From Afipia sp. (GTDB taxonomy: Bacteria > Pseudomonadota > Alphaproteobacteria > Rhizobiales > Xanthobacteraceae), in the NCBI GenBank assembly GCA_016201045.1, contig JACQDM010000007.1, positions 124,001 through 188,000 of the forward strand: 64,000 nucleotides of DNA, given 5' to 3'. The notes below the pieces were generated by a model. The model was not told the origin of the DNA and searched no databases. It saw only the letters and a list, made by a program, of their open reading frames with translations. A program made the translations under genes and the position numbers. Shown in pieces: positions 13,901 through 20,630 of the stretch (within the stretch, counting starts at the first letter, position 1; each line of letters begins with the position of its first letter).

Positions 13901-14127
13901 ACAGTCAGCATCGCCGTCGTCAGCGGATAAGTGACCTGATCCTCGATCACCTGAGGCGCTTGGCCTTTATATTCCGTATAGACGATGACCTGAGTGTCGG
14001 AGAGATCAGGGATGGCATCGAGCGCTGAATGCTGCACGGCGTAGACGCCGGATGCCACGGCAAATGTCGCAGCAATAAAGATCAGCATTAAATTGCGGGC
14101 GGACCAATCTATCAGTCTCGCGATCAT
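10933..14127 (-). CDS. cusA: Cu(I)/Ag(I) RND efflux transporter CusA
   Basis: A 1064-residue RND pump of the HME-4 (Cu/Ag) group. The fourth-helix segment is AIAIGAMIDGAIVMIENAHK, the Cu/Ag form. The three Met residues that bind Cu(I)/Ag(I) in E. coli CusA have counterparts in the contexts MYMPTTLPG, PTEMIET and ARTDMLATG. The N-terminus (MIARLIDWSARN) and length are typical. Its ATG overlaps the cusB stop by four bases. It moves metal from periplasm or cytoplasm through CusB and CusC. No CusRS two-component system is present nearby, so control must come from elsewhere. Confidence 0.96.
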   Translation of the reverse strand: MIARLIDWSARNLMLIFIAATFAVASGVYAVQHSALDAIPDLSDTQVIVYTEYKGQAPQVIEDQVTYPLTTAMLTVPKSKVVRGFSFFGVSFVYIIFEDGTDIYWARSRVLEYLNAAARKLPAGVTPTLGPDATGVGWVYQYALQSKDKSLADLRSLQDWTVRYGISKAEGVAEVASVGGFVKQYNIIVDPNRLRSFNIPLSKVRDAVRGSNMDVGGRTVELSEFEFVVRGRGYVKSVGDLSSIVLKVDKGTPVLLKDVARIELGPDERRGITELNGEGEVASGIALQRFGQNALDVIDNVKARLADMASALPKGVEIIPVYDRSNLIHSAIETLKRTLTEESIVVALVCIVFLLHVRSALVAIVMLPVGILMAFGAMKVLGVGSNIMSLGGIAIAIGAMIDGAIVMIENAHKHLERAAPDKPRIEILIEAASEVGPALFFSLLIITVSFLPIFTMESQEGRLFSPLAFTKTFSMAAAAILSITLVPALMVLFVRGRIIPEHKNPINRFLIWVYRPLIQRVLKARTLTIALAVGALVVSIWPARQLGTEFMPSLNEGTLMYMPTTLPGLSVTKAAEILQTQNQIIKTFPEVASVYGKAGRAETATDPAPTEMIETIINLKPKNEWPAGQTVDGLIAGLDKALQFPGVSNAWTMPIKARTDMLATGIRTPIGIKVLGTDLVEMEKLARQIETVVKAVPGTSSAYAERVIGGYYLDVVPNREALARYGLMVSDVQDTVSSALGGETITTTVEGRERYGVNLRYPRDLRSDPQSIARDVLVAMPGGGTVPLGEVAEIKLARGPTSIRTENGQLAVYIFVDIRDRDLGGYVADAKAAVAASIQFPPGNYVVWSGQFEYLERATARLKIVVPVTLLIIFLLLYLNFRRLTETLIVMLSLPFALVGGLWLMWWLGFNFSVAVAVGFIALAGVAAETGVIMLIYLDHAMTEIQAKRRSEGRAFTRSDLNEAIMLGAVERVRPKMMTVVAIMAGLIPILWSTGTGSEVMQRIAVPMIGGMISSTILTLVVIPAVYALIKGFRLPPALDVEIETEKGITKRGSPKIDRSLAAE

Positions 14128-15425
14128 TGCGATTTTTCCCCGCTGTTCAAATTATTGAGCGCCGCCTTGAGGTTACTTTCGGCGTCGATCAGGAAGTTGG
14201 CCGAGACAACCACTTTGTCGTCTTCGGAAAGACCCTCCTTGATCTCGACGCGGCCATCGCCGCGCAGCCCAATTTTGACTTCGCGCGGCTCAAAACGTCC
14301 TTCGCCCTTGTCGAGCAATACGATTTGCTTTGAACCGGTATCGATCACAGCACTGTTTGAGACGGTCAGAACGGGATTTGCCTTCCCGGTCGCGATTTCG
14401 ACATCGGCATACATGTCCGGACGCAAGACATCGTCCGGATTAGGCAATTCGATCCGTAGACGTGCCGTTCGTGTTTCGGCCATCAAATGCGGATATATCA
14501 AAGTGACTTCCCCGCTGAAAACCTGATCGGGATAGGCCCGCAACCGAACGCTGGCCTTTTGTCCGACCGCAATGAGAGAAAGGTCGCGCTCGGCAACATC
14601 GACCATTACCCAGACCACGTTATGATCGACGATCCGAAACAGCACGTCGCCGGGTGCGGCGCGCATGCCATTGGTGGCGTTGCGCTCGACAATCTCGCCA
14701 TCCTGCGGCGCCGGCCATGTGATCGACGCTGGCACCTCACGGGTCCTCTCGATCGTGGCAATCAAGGATTCGGGTGCGCCAAGGTTGTCAAGACGACGGC
14801 GCGCGCCTTTCAGCGCCTGCGACGTCATCGAACCGTCACCGCGTGCGTTAAATGCCGACAAATATTCCGCTGCGGCACTCGATAGGTTAGGACCATAGAC
14901 GCTCATCAGCGGCTCGCCCTTCTTGACGTGCTTGCCGGTCGTCACGTTATCCACCGCGTCGATGAATCCCTCGAAACGCAAGGCCACAACCGATTTACGG
15001 CGTTCGTCCTCTTGAACGGTGCCCGGTGCGCGCACCGGGACGCTCAATGTGCGCATCTCGACGGCTTCAGAACGGGCGCCAGTTTTCTGAATTTTTCCGG
15101 GGCTGAATTTTACCGAAGCGTCATCAGTATCTTCACCGTCGTAGACCGGAAGATAATCCATTCCCATATTGTCTTTTTTAGGCATCGGCGACGTGTCGGG
15201 AAGCCCCATCGGATTGCGGTAATATTTGATACGCTTGGAGTCGCCGCCCTTGGACATCGAACTGTCCGATTTCTCATCGGAAGCCATGCTAGCATTCGCG
15301 CCACTCGACATCCGGGGCGAAGGAGCGGAAGAACCCAACCAGCCCGATCGCCCGGCAAACAATCCAACAGCGGCAGCGGCAACGATCACTATGACCAGTG
15401 TCCGTGTGCTTATTGTTCGGTTCAT
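14124..15425 (-). CDS. cusB: Cu(I)/Ag(I) efflux periplasmic adaptor CusB with HMBD
   Basis: A 433-residue membrane fusion protein. It has one N-terminal anchor (about residues 9 to 26), then a Met/Ser-rich linker. A heavy-metal-binding domain follows at residues 66 to 95 (YYRNPMGLPDTSPMPKKDNM), then lipoyl, hairpin, barrel and membrane-proximal domains. Met-rich surroundings fit Cu/Ag handling: in E. coli, CusB Met residues take metal from CusF and pass it to CusA. It overlaps both cusC (upstream) and cusA (downstream) by four bases. Confidence 0.94.
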   Translation of the reverse strand: MNRTISTRTLVIVIVAAAAVGLFAGRSGWLGSSAPSPRMSSGANASMASDEKSDSSMSKGGDSKRIKYYRNPMGLPDTSPMPKKDNMGMDYLPVYDGEDTDDASVKFSPGKIQKTGARSEAVEMRTLSVPVRAPGTVQEDERRKSVVALRFEGFIDAVDNVTTGKHVKKGEPLMSVYGPNLSSAAAEYLSAFNARGDGSMTSQALKGARRRLDNLGAPESLIATIERTREVPASITWPAPQDGEIVERNATNGMRAAPGDVLFRIVDHNVVWVMVDVAERDLSLIAVGQKASVRLRAYPDQVFSGEVTLIYPHLMAETRTARLRIELPNPDDVLRPDMYADVEIATGKANPVLTVSNSAVIDTGSKQIVLLDKGEGRFEPREVKIGLRGDGRVEIKEGLSEDDKVVVSANFLIDAESNLKAALNNLNSGEKSQ

Positions 15426-16666
15426 AACGATCCTCCCGCCAGACGTTCCATCTCGGCGTATTTTGTTTGGAGTTCGACCTTGAGTTTCAACAATTCCAGT
15501 TGAACTGTGCGAAGTCGTCGCTCCGACTCAAATACGGTTGCCAAATCAGACGATCCTGCCTGAAATCCGTTGCGCGCGTTATCGACCGACGAACGCGAGG
15601 GCGGCAACTGGCGCGCTACATAAATCTGGATAACTTTTCGAATGGCATCGAAGCCGAACCATGCATCTGCAATATCTCCGTCAACCCGAAGACGTGTCGC
15701 CTCAATGCGCGCCTGGGCGGCACTGAGTTTTGCGCCCGCAGCGCGCTGCTCGGCATTCTTTGCTTCGTATTGTAGAGGCAACTTGATCCCAACCATGAAC
15801 TCGCCAGTATCCAAGTCGCGCGGTCGCTGGACGTATTTGGCACCCAGCGTCAAATCGGGAACAAAATTCAAATCGGTGAGGGATTTGGTGCGCGCTGCTG
15901 AATCTGTTTGCGCGCCTGCAAGCGCCAGGATCGGATTGGCTGACCGCGCCTGTGCTTGGACCTGCGCAAGAGTGACTGCCTTGATCACCCTAAATCCAGC
16001 CGGCGACGCAAGCGCGGCCAGAGGCGGGCGGCCGATCAAAGCGTTTAGGCGTGCAGCCGCAGACTTCAGTTCACCCTGGCGCCGTACGACATCGCCTTCG
16101 GCCGTCGCAGCCTCAATCTCAGCTTTGATAACATCCTGCCGATCCACCGGGGCCGGGCCATACCTTGTCTGCAGCAAGTCGCGAATTTCATCGAACCGCC
16201 GTTTGATGTCCTGCGAAATACCCACGGCTTCAAAGGCGGCATTGTATTCGCCGTGGGCTGCAATAACGCGCGCGATAAGCTCTACGACGGTGGCCCGACC
16301 CTGAAATTTTGCGGCATCCGCATCGGCGCGCGCGACGCCGCGCTCCAGATCGTATTTGCCGCCGAGCTTGAAGTCCTGTTCAATGCCGAAGCGACGTTGC
16401 CCCACACCTATCCGGTTCACGTCCCACGCTTCGAGTATCAGTGTCGGATCGGCAAGCACGCCAGCGGCACCGATCTTGTGAACCGCTGCGTCGAAATCGA
16501 GCGTGACTGCTGCAACCGTTGGATTGATCGTCCGCGCGAGCGTAACGACACTTTCAACTGTCGCGCCGGGGAGCGAGCGTTCGGCAGCGCTTCCAGCGTT
16601 CGCCCAAAACAGCATCGCAATTGCCGCGATGGTTTGCGATCTCTTAACGTTAAGTGCGCAGCTCAC
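15422..16666 (-). CDS. cusC: Outer-membrane efflux protein of the Cus pump (CusC/TolC family)
   Basis: A TolC-type channel of about 414 residues from the GTG at 16666. That start gives a clean signal peptide (ALNVKRSQTIAAIAMLFW, cleavage after AGSAA) with a weak AGAG upstream. The open frame continues to a TTG at 16807, but the extra residues read as noncoding. Two outer-membrane efflux repeats follow, with FMVGIKLPLQYEAKN marking the second. First gene of the cusCBA operon. The 117-residue Cys-rich protein lies upstream on the same strand. Confidence 0.88.
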   Translation of the reverse strand: MSCALNVKRSQTIAAIAMLFWANAGSAAERSLPGATVESVVTLARTINPTVAAVTLDFDAAVHKIGAAGVLADPTLILEAWDVNRIGVGQRRFGIEQDFKLGGKYDLERGVARADADAAKFQGRATVVELIARVIAAHGEYNAAFEAVGISQDIKRRFDEIRDLLQTRYGPAPVDRQDVIKAEIEAATAEGDVVRRQGELKSAAARLNALIGRPPLAALASPAGFRVIKAVTLAQVQAQARSANPILALAGAQTDSAARTKSLTDLNFVPDLTLGAKYVQRPRDLDTGEFMVGIKLPLQYEAKNAEQRAAGAKLSAAQARIEATRLRVDGDIADAWFGFDAIRKVIQIYVARQLPPSRSSVDNARNGFQAGSSDLATVFESERRLRTVQLELLKLKVELQTKYAEMERLAGGSL

Positions 16667-16825
16667 GGCAATGTCTCTGGAATGCCGAGCGATGCCAAGC
16701 AAAGGGCATGCGAGAAATGAAACGTCTTCATCTGAAAATCCTCGAAAAGCTTGGTCAACCGCATGGCGACATGCATTGATCCACGCGATCAAGTCGCGCG
16801 GCGGCAAACGGCGTTGAGACGCCGA

Positions 16826-17179
16826 TCAGACCAAAGTTCGAGGAGGATGGTCAGGAGGAGAGCCGCCGAGGCTATCGGCGATCAAATCGTCGAAAGACGA
16901 AAACAAGTGTCGTACCGATAGCCGCACCACAATGCCCACTACGGACGTGGGTTCAGCCTGGGTGGCGGATGCCATGCACAAGGCGACAAGAGGACAATCT
17001 TGGCAATCGTTGCTCTGCTCGTCAGGGCAGCATGGCAAACCGACCGATGCAACTGACATGTCCATTGCGCATGTTACGCAAAACGATTTCGCCGCTGCGG
17101 GACCAGCCAACGGTCCAGCAACAAGCCCAGCGATCACAAAAATCGCCAAGAATCGAACGATGTACATGCGAAAATACAT
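16826..17179 (-). CDS. Small Cys-rich DUF2946-like secreted protein heading the cusCBA operon
   Basis: A 117-residue protein with a signal/membrane segment (VRFLAIFVIAGLVAGPL) and a middle containing eight Cys residues in pairs (CVTCAMD, PCCPDE, CQDC, LC). Its C-terminal end is Pro-rich (PPDHPPRTLV). The layout matches the genes at 8174 and 23863. The Cys pairs and Met residues suggest soft-metal binding. An ATG at 17164 (MYIVRFL) is an alternative start. No alignment was possible, so the DUF2946/CopL link is tentative. Confidence 0.65.
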   Translation of the reverse strand: MYFRMYIVRFLAIFVIAGLVAGPLAGPAAAKSFCVTCAMDMSVASVGLPCCPDEQSNDCQDCPLVALCMASATQAEPTSVVGIVVRLSVRHLFSSFDDLIADSLGGSPPDHPPRTLV

Positions 17180-17313
17180 ACTAGACCATCACATATGAAA
17201 AGCGGCCTGGAAAGCCAGAACACATCACGAATTCGCCAGCGGACCATAGCGGACCATTAAGTCAGCCAAATAGTTAAAGAATCAAATAGTTAACTTGCGG
17301 TCTTTGCAATCCT

Positions 17314-18015
17314 TTAGCGTTTACGGGCTTTCAGAAACGATATCCGCCCAATCCCGACGGAGTGAGACGACTGTAACTTAACTGTTGTAAATCCACCTTT
17401 CACTAGCACCTTCATCCAGCTTCCGTCGCGGTGAGGAGCGACTGCATCAGGACCAAAGATGCGGCTGGCAAAAGCAAGAATTCTGCCTTCACCTGGATTT
17501 TCCGGAGAATCGAACTCCGCCATGTGAAGAGTACCACCATGACGTAAAAGCCTAGCCAGTTCGCTGACAAAACCAAGTTTGTCGTCCGGCAAGACTTCAT
17601 GAAGTGCAAGCATGCAAATCACGATGTCAAATGAACTTGACTCAAACGGAATACTTCCGCGCAGGGGCGCATTGGTAGTGATGGCATTCCCAGGCTTCTT
17701 ATCAGAAAGAGGCCACGATATCTCTTTAACGGCTTTTGGACTTTGATCCACTCCAGTAAAATGCACCTCAGGATACAGACGCTCAAGTGAGATGACGGAT
17801 GACAAACCACTCTTACCTAAGCTCAGAACGCGATCACCCGACTTAGGCGCAAGCGCAACAAACAATTCATTTCTCCAACTTCCATCGCGGGTCAAAGTTA
17901 CAAACGTGAAACTATAAATATGTTCTGATACCCAAGTGCGAAGCCGAACAAATAATCCTAGGCCTTCGTGCGGAGATGGATTTTCGAACATTTTACTAAG
18001 TCCGATTTTTCGCAT
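17314..18015 (-). CDS. Class I SAM-dependent methyltransferase downstream of a MerR regulator
   Basis: A 233-residue protein with a Rossmann methyltransferase core. Motif I is DRVLSLGKSGLSS, weaker than the usual GxGxG; the acidic strand-2 end is FTGVDQS. Then come FDIVICMLALHEV (motif II/III) and LLRHGGTLHMAEF (the UbiE-like motif). The substrate is unknown. The ATG overlaps the merR-like gene by 20 bases, so the two are cotranscribed. Downstream the strand is empty for about 130 bases. Linking the enzyme to a metal or metalloid, as for arsenite methyltransferase, is speculation; the Cys triad of ArsM is absent. Confidence 0.8.
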   Translation of the reverse strand: MRKIGLSKMFENPSPHEGLGLFVRLRTWVSEHIYSFTFVTLTRDGSWRNELFVALAPKSGDRVLSLGKSGLSSVISLERLYPEVHFTGVDQSPKAVKEISWPLSDKKPGNAITTNAPLRGSIPFESSSFDIVICMLALHEVLPDDKLGFVSELARLLRHGGTLHMAEFDSPENPGEGRILAFASRIFGPDAVAPHRDGSWMKVLVKGGFTTVKLQSSHSVGIGRISFLKARKR

Positions 18016-18454
18016 GACGGTCGATAAGTTTAGATCCGGGCGCTGACGTGGATAGCGCTTCTAGGATCGGACACGGAAATGACTCGCCGGGCGCACAAGC
18101 GGTCGCGATCGTCGCTAAGGCCTTTTCCAATTTTTTGAGACTCTTAATTTTCCCTCGCACATCTTCTAAATGTCGAGCGGTCAATTCTTTTGCAGCCGTC
18201 GTGCACATCGCGCCGTTATCGGCTAATTGCAAAAGCTTCCGGACATCGTTCAGGGAAAAGCCAAGTTCCCGACTTCGCCGGATGAATGCGAGCCGCTGTA
18301 CATGCTGACCTTCATAGGCACGGTGGCCACCGCTGGTACGGAGCGGGGCAGAGATTAGCCCCTCCCCTTCATAATAGCGGATCGTCTCGATGTTGATTCC
18401 GGTTCCATTGGCGAGTTGGCCTATCAACAATGGCGCGGCAGTCTTTTTGCTCAT
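17996..18454 (-). CDS. MerR-family metal-responsive regulator with a three-Cys sensor pattern
   Basis: A 152-residue MerR-family activator. The helix-turn-helix spans LIGQLANGTGINIETIRYYE with the wing HRAY; a long dimerisation helix follows. Cys84, Cys120 and Cys128 lie in the contexts MCTTAA, TACAPG and PCPIL, the arrangement of the three Hg(II) ligands of MerR. Mercury, lead or cadmium is therefore the likely inducer, but no merTPA genes are present. It is divergent from a 27-residue microprotein, with a MerR-type dyad promoter between them. The methyltransferase is coupled downstream. MerR itself, a PbrR/CadR relative, or a novel specificity are all possible. Confidence 0.88.
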   Translation of the reverse strand: MSKKTAAPLLIGQLANGTGINIETIRYYEGEGLISAPLRTSGGHRAYEGQHVQRLAFIRRSRELGFSLNDVRKLLQLADNGAMCTTAAKELTARHLEDVRGKIKSLKKLEKALATIATACAPGESFPCPILEALSTSAPGSKLIDRHAKNRT

Positions 18455-18468
18455 CTCTCAGAAACCCC

Positions 18469-18499
18469 TTGCATCTGTAGTGGCTACAGCTTTTAGGGT
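18469..18499 (+). promoter_or_regulatory. MerR-type operator/promoter with long spacer
   Basis: TTGCAT (-35, 18469 to 18474), a 19-base spacer containing the dyad CTGTAGTGGCTACAG (18475 to 18489), then TAGGGT (-10, 18494 to 18499). An overlong spacer with a dyad is the hallmark of MerR-activated promoters, and the dyad resembles CadR/PbrR boxes. It fires toward the 27-residue microprotein. Confidence 0.75.
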
Positions 18500-18544
18500 G
18501 TTTCCGAGTCGAAACCTAGTGGCTCAATTCAGGAGAAAAAACAA

Positions 18545-18628
18545 ATGATGATTCGCTTAATGACGGCAGTTTTCGCCTTTGCAGCTTTCGGCACAACGAT
18601 CGCTGCCGCTTGCCCGCTCTGCCCATAA
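18545..18628 (+). CDS. 27-residue secreted microprotein ending in CPLCP
   Basis: Start at tandem ATG ATG with AGGAG nine bases upstream. The product is 27 residues: a near-complete signal peptide (VFAFAAFG then TTIAAA) followed by only CPLCP before the stop. After signal cleavage just a Cys-Pro-Leu-Cys-Pro pentapeptide would remain; uncleaved it would be a membrane-tethered CxxC. It is the only gene between the MerR-type promoter and a strong hairpin, so it appears to be that promoter's whole target. I know no family for it. It could be a metal-binding peptide, a leader peptide, or a remnant of a longer gene. Confidence 0.55.
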   Translation: MMIRLMTAVFAFAAFGTTIAAACPLCP

Positions 18629-18646
18629 ATCAAAAGACTGAATACG

Positions 18647-18677
18647 GAGAGGCCGCCTTTTTTTTTGGCGGCCTCTC
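18647..18677. terminator. Hairpin between the microprotein and cusF (convergent genes)
   Basis: Perfect 11-bp inverted repeat (GAGAGGCCGCC and its complement) around a loop of nine T residues, followed by ATTTTC. It lies 19 bases after the microprotein stop and 27 bases after the end of cusF on the other strand. The all-T loop is odd; function as a terminator is likely from position and stability. Confidence 0.55.
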
Positions 18678-18703
18678 ATTTTCTAAGATGAATTTCGCAA
18701 GGC

Positions 18704-19003
18704 CTATTTTGATTTCTGAATCGCGGTCACCGTGATTTGTCCATCGACGCGATCGGCATCGAACTGCACCTTGTCACCTTCCTTTACGGCCCTGAGCATG
18801 GCTGCGTCTTTCACGCGGAATACCATTGTCATTCCCTCGTCCATCCCAAGACTTTTGATGGGACCGTGCTTCAGCGTTATCTTTCCTGCGGACTCATCGA
18901 TCTTTTTAACTTCGCCACTGACGGCCGACGATTGAGCGATGGCGCTAGATGACAGAGCCAGGGACATCGCAACAAAAGCACCAGAAATTTTTCGACTCTT
19001 CAT
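18704..19003 (-). CDS. cusF: Periplasmic copper-binding protein, CusF family
   Basis: A 99-residue protein: signal peptide ending SSAIAQ, then a small OB-fold domain with VSGEVKKIDESAGKITLKHGPI and GMTMVFRV. The His of KHGPI and the Met-x-Met of GMTMVF correspond to the CusF Cu(I)/Ag(I) ligands. The Trp that caps the metal in E. coli CusF is missing in the SLGMDEGMTM segment, where a Met stands nearby. It is the last gene of the periplasmic copper operon, 39 bases after the FemAB-like gene. It probably carries Cu(I) to CusB or shields it. Confidence 0.85.
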   Translation of the reverse strand: MKSRKISGAFVAMSLALSSSAIAQSSAVSGEVKKIDESAGKITLKHGPIKSLGMDEGMTMVFRVKDAAMLRAVKEGDKVQFDADRVDGQITVTAIQKSK

Positions 19004-19042
19004 AAGTTGTTCCTTTCAGTTGCTTACCTTCTAATCGGGGAG

Positions 19043-20116
19043 CTATCGTTCCCGTTGCCAGCGCTGGATGGAATTGCGGGCGTCGCGAAGTGCGAAAAGC
19101 CCCTTGACCACCATCGTCGCAGTCAGATCGGGCGAGTAGTGAAACTCCTGGGCAGCAAGGAACGCTCCATGCTTTCCCGCGAGTCCCTTTTTGAACTGCT
19201 GGATTCCTGGATCGCCTGTACCTCCCAGATCGCACCATTGCGCTTCACTATTGTCGCGAAGCCAATTGATGACGTGCCATTGCAGGACATAGCCTGCTTG
19301 AAGTTCCGTTGCCCTCTCGTTAGTTGCGCCGAAAACATAGTACGCAAGGTCTCCCAGAACGCTGAACGCGACACCCGCGACGGGCTCACCTTTGTGATAC
19401 GCCAGTGCGATCCGCATTTTCATTTGCGCGGGGAGTTGTACGAGGTCCGGAATGACGTTTGGCAGGTCAACTCCGGGATAGTTGAGATGCTTGCGCTGTA
19501 CCATTTCGGAATAAATTTTCTGAAAGGCGCTTATGTCCGAGGCGCTGTCGCCGATAGAAATTTCCAACCCGTTCGAGAGTCCCCTTTTGAGATTGTAGCG
19601 CCATTTCTGGTCAAGGCTCTTTTTCTGCTCCTCGTCGCTCAGCGCAACGTTAACAAAATAATGGTCAAGTTTCGACGATTGGCTGCCGTGAACGCCCACC
19701 TCCTCCAGCAGTGCTGCCTCCATCGGATAAAAATCGGGATGTGGACGCGGCCTCACGATCAGATAAAATTTCTGACGTCCGCAGTATTCTTCGATGAGGC
19801 CCCGGATCGCTTTCTGATAGATTTCTCGATCGATCTCTGCGCCGCTCCTGCGCCAGAATGGGCCGAACCGCACCAGCGCCAAACCCCTATTGAGGACCGG
19901 CACTGTAAACAAACCAACACGCGCGCCGCCGAGAATTTCGCTTCCGTTTTGTACCAATATATGGCTCGACCGTTCACCGACTTTGGCAGCGGTATAAATT
20001 GCGGTCTGCTCGTAATGAACGTCCGAGAACTGGCTCATGATCGAGTGCCACTCTCCGTCGGGGATACCGTCCACGATAGTTTGTGGGTCAAAATCTGCTT
20101 CGAACAGAGCCATCAT
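19043..20116 (-). CDS. FemAB/GNAT-like acyltransferase in the copper operon
   Basis: A 357-residue protein of the FemAB/BioF2-like GNAT superfamily. Characteristic pieces are KWRYNLKRG, the central region GEPVAGVAFSVLGDLAYYVFGATNE, and WCDLGGTGDPGIQQFKKGLAGKHG near the end. Family members add amino acids to peptidoglycan precursors using aminoacyl-tRNA, or acylate other substrates. The ATG overlaps the cupredoxin stop (ATGA), so it belongs to the copper operon. A cell-wall-modifying enzyme here is unexpected. Substrate unknown; a link to envelope protection is inference. Confidence 0.8.
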   Translation of the reverse strand: MMALFEADFDPQTIVDGIPDGEWHSIMSQFSDVHYEQTAIYTAAKVGERSSHILVQNGSEILGGARVGLFTVPVLNRGLALVRFGPFWRRSGAEIDREIYQKAIRGLIEEYCGRQKFYLIVRPRPHPDFYPMEAALLEEVGVHGSQSSKLDHYFVNVALSDEEQKKSLDQKWRYNLKRGLSNGLEISIGDSASDISAFQKIYSEMVQRKHLNYPGVDLPNVIPDLVQLPAQMKMRIALAYHKGEPVAGVAFSVLGDLAYYVFGATNERATELQAGYVLQWHVINWLRDNSEAQWCDLGGTGDPGIQQFKKGLAGKHGAFLAAQEFHYSPDLTATMVVKGLFALRDARNSIQRWQRER

Positions 20117-20577
20117 TTTACGACGACCTTGCCAATCATCCCGAATTCACGATGCGTCGGGATGAGACAGGAATATTCGAACGTACCGGCCTTAGTGAAT
20201 TTCCAGAGTATTTCGCCGGATTTTTTTGAAGCCAACTTGAGTCCATTTGGTTCGTCATGCTCCATATCCGGGTTCTTTTTCATGGCTTCCGCGTGTTTCA
20301 GATTGTCCGCAGTTGACGCCAGCAAAAATTCGTGGCTTTCGCTCCCGACGTTGCGAATAACAAAACGGATTTGCTCACCGCGCTTCACCTCGATTTTTGA
20401 CGGCGTATAATCCATCTCGCTCATCAGAATGGCGATTTCGCGTGACGGCTTTTTGGCATTGCCAGGCTCTCCTGCCGAATAGCCGCCATGATGGCCGTGA
20501 GCCGACGCCATCGTGGTTAGCCCGGTCAGGGTGGCGAACACTGAGACGCCAGTTCTGATGTCTTGCCAGATCGTCAT
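20113..20577 (-). CDS. Periplasmic cupredoxin
   Basis: A 154-residue blue-copper-like protein. A signal peptide is followed by a His-rich stretch (HGHHGG). The cupredoxin fold shows the four type 1 copper ligands: His in SHEFLL, then Cys, His and Met in CLIPTHREFGM. It resembles plastocyanin-like proteins found with copper-resistance multicopper oxidases, and could bind or shuttle copper in the periplasm. It lies between the multicopper oxidase and the FemAB-like gene. Confidence 0.88.
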   Translation of the reverse strand: MTIWQDIRTGVSVFATLTGLTTMASAHGHHGGYSAGEPGNAKKPSREIAILMSEMDYTPSKIEVKRGEQIRFVIRNVGSESHEFLLASTADNLKHAEAMKKNPDMEHDEPNGLKLASKKSGEILWKFTKAGTFEYSCLIPTHREFGMIGKVVVK

Positions 20578-20630
20578 TGCTTATGTTCCTTTTGTAGATG
20601 ATTGGATTGAGGAGTGACGACGCGGATGCA

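Noticed and set aside
17996-18628. A mercury-resistance (mer) operon
   Set aside because: The regulator has the Cys pattern of MerR, but no merT, merP or merA is present; only a microprotein follows the promoter.
19007-20410. A 467-codon plus-strand open frame opposite the FemAB-like and cupredoxin genes
   Set aside because: The minus-strand genes have recognisable motifs and coupled starts; the plus frame crosses two genes and has none.
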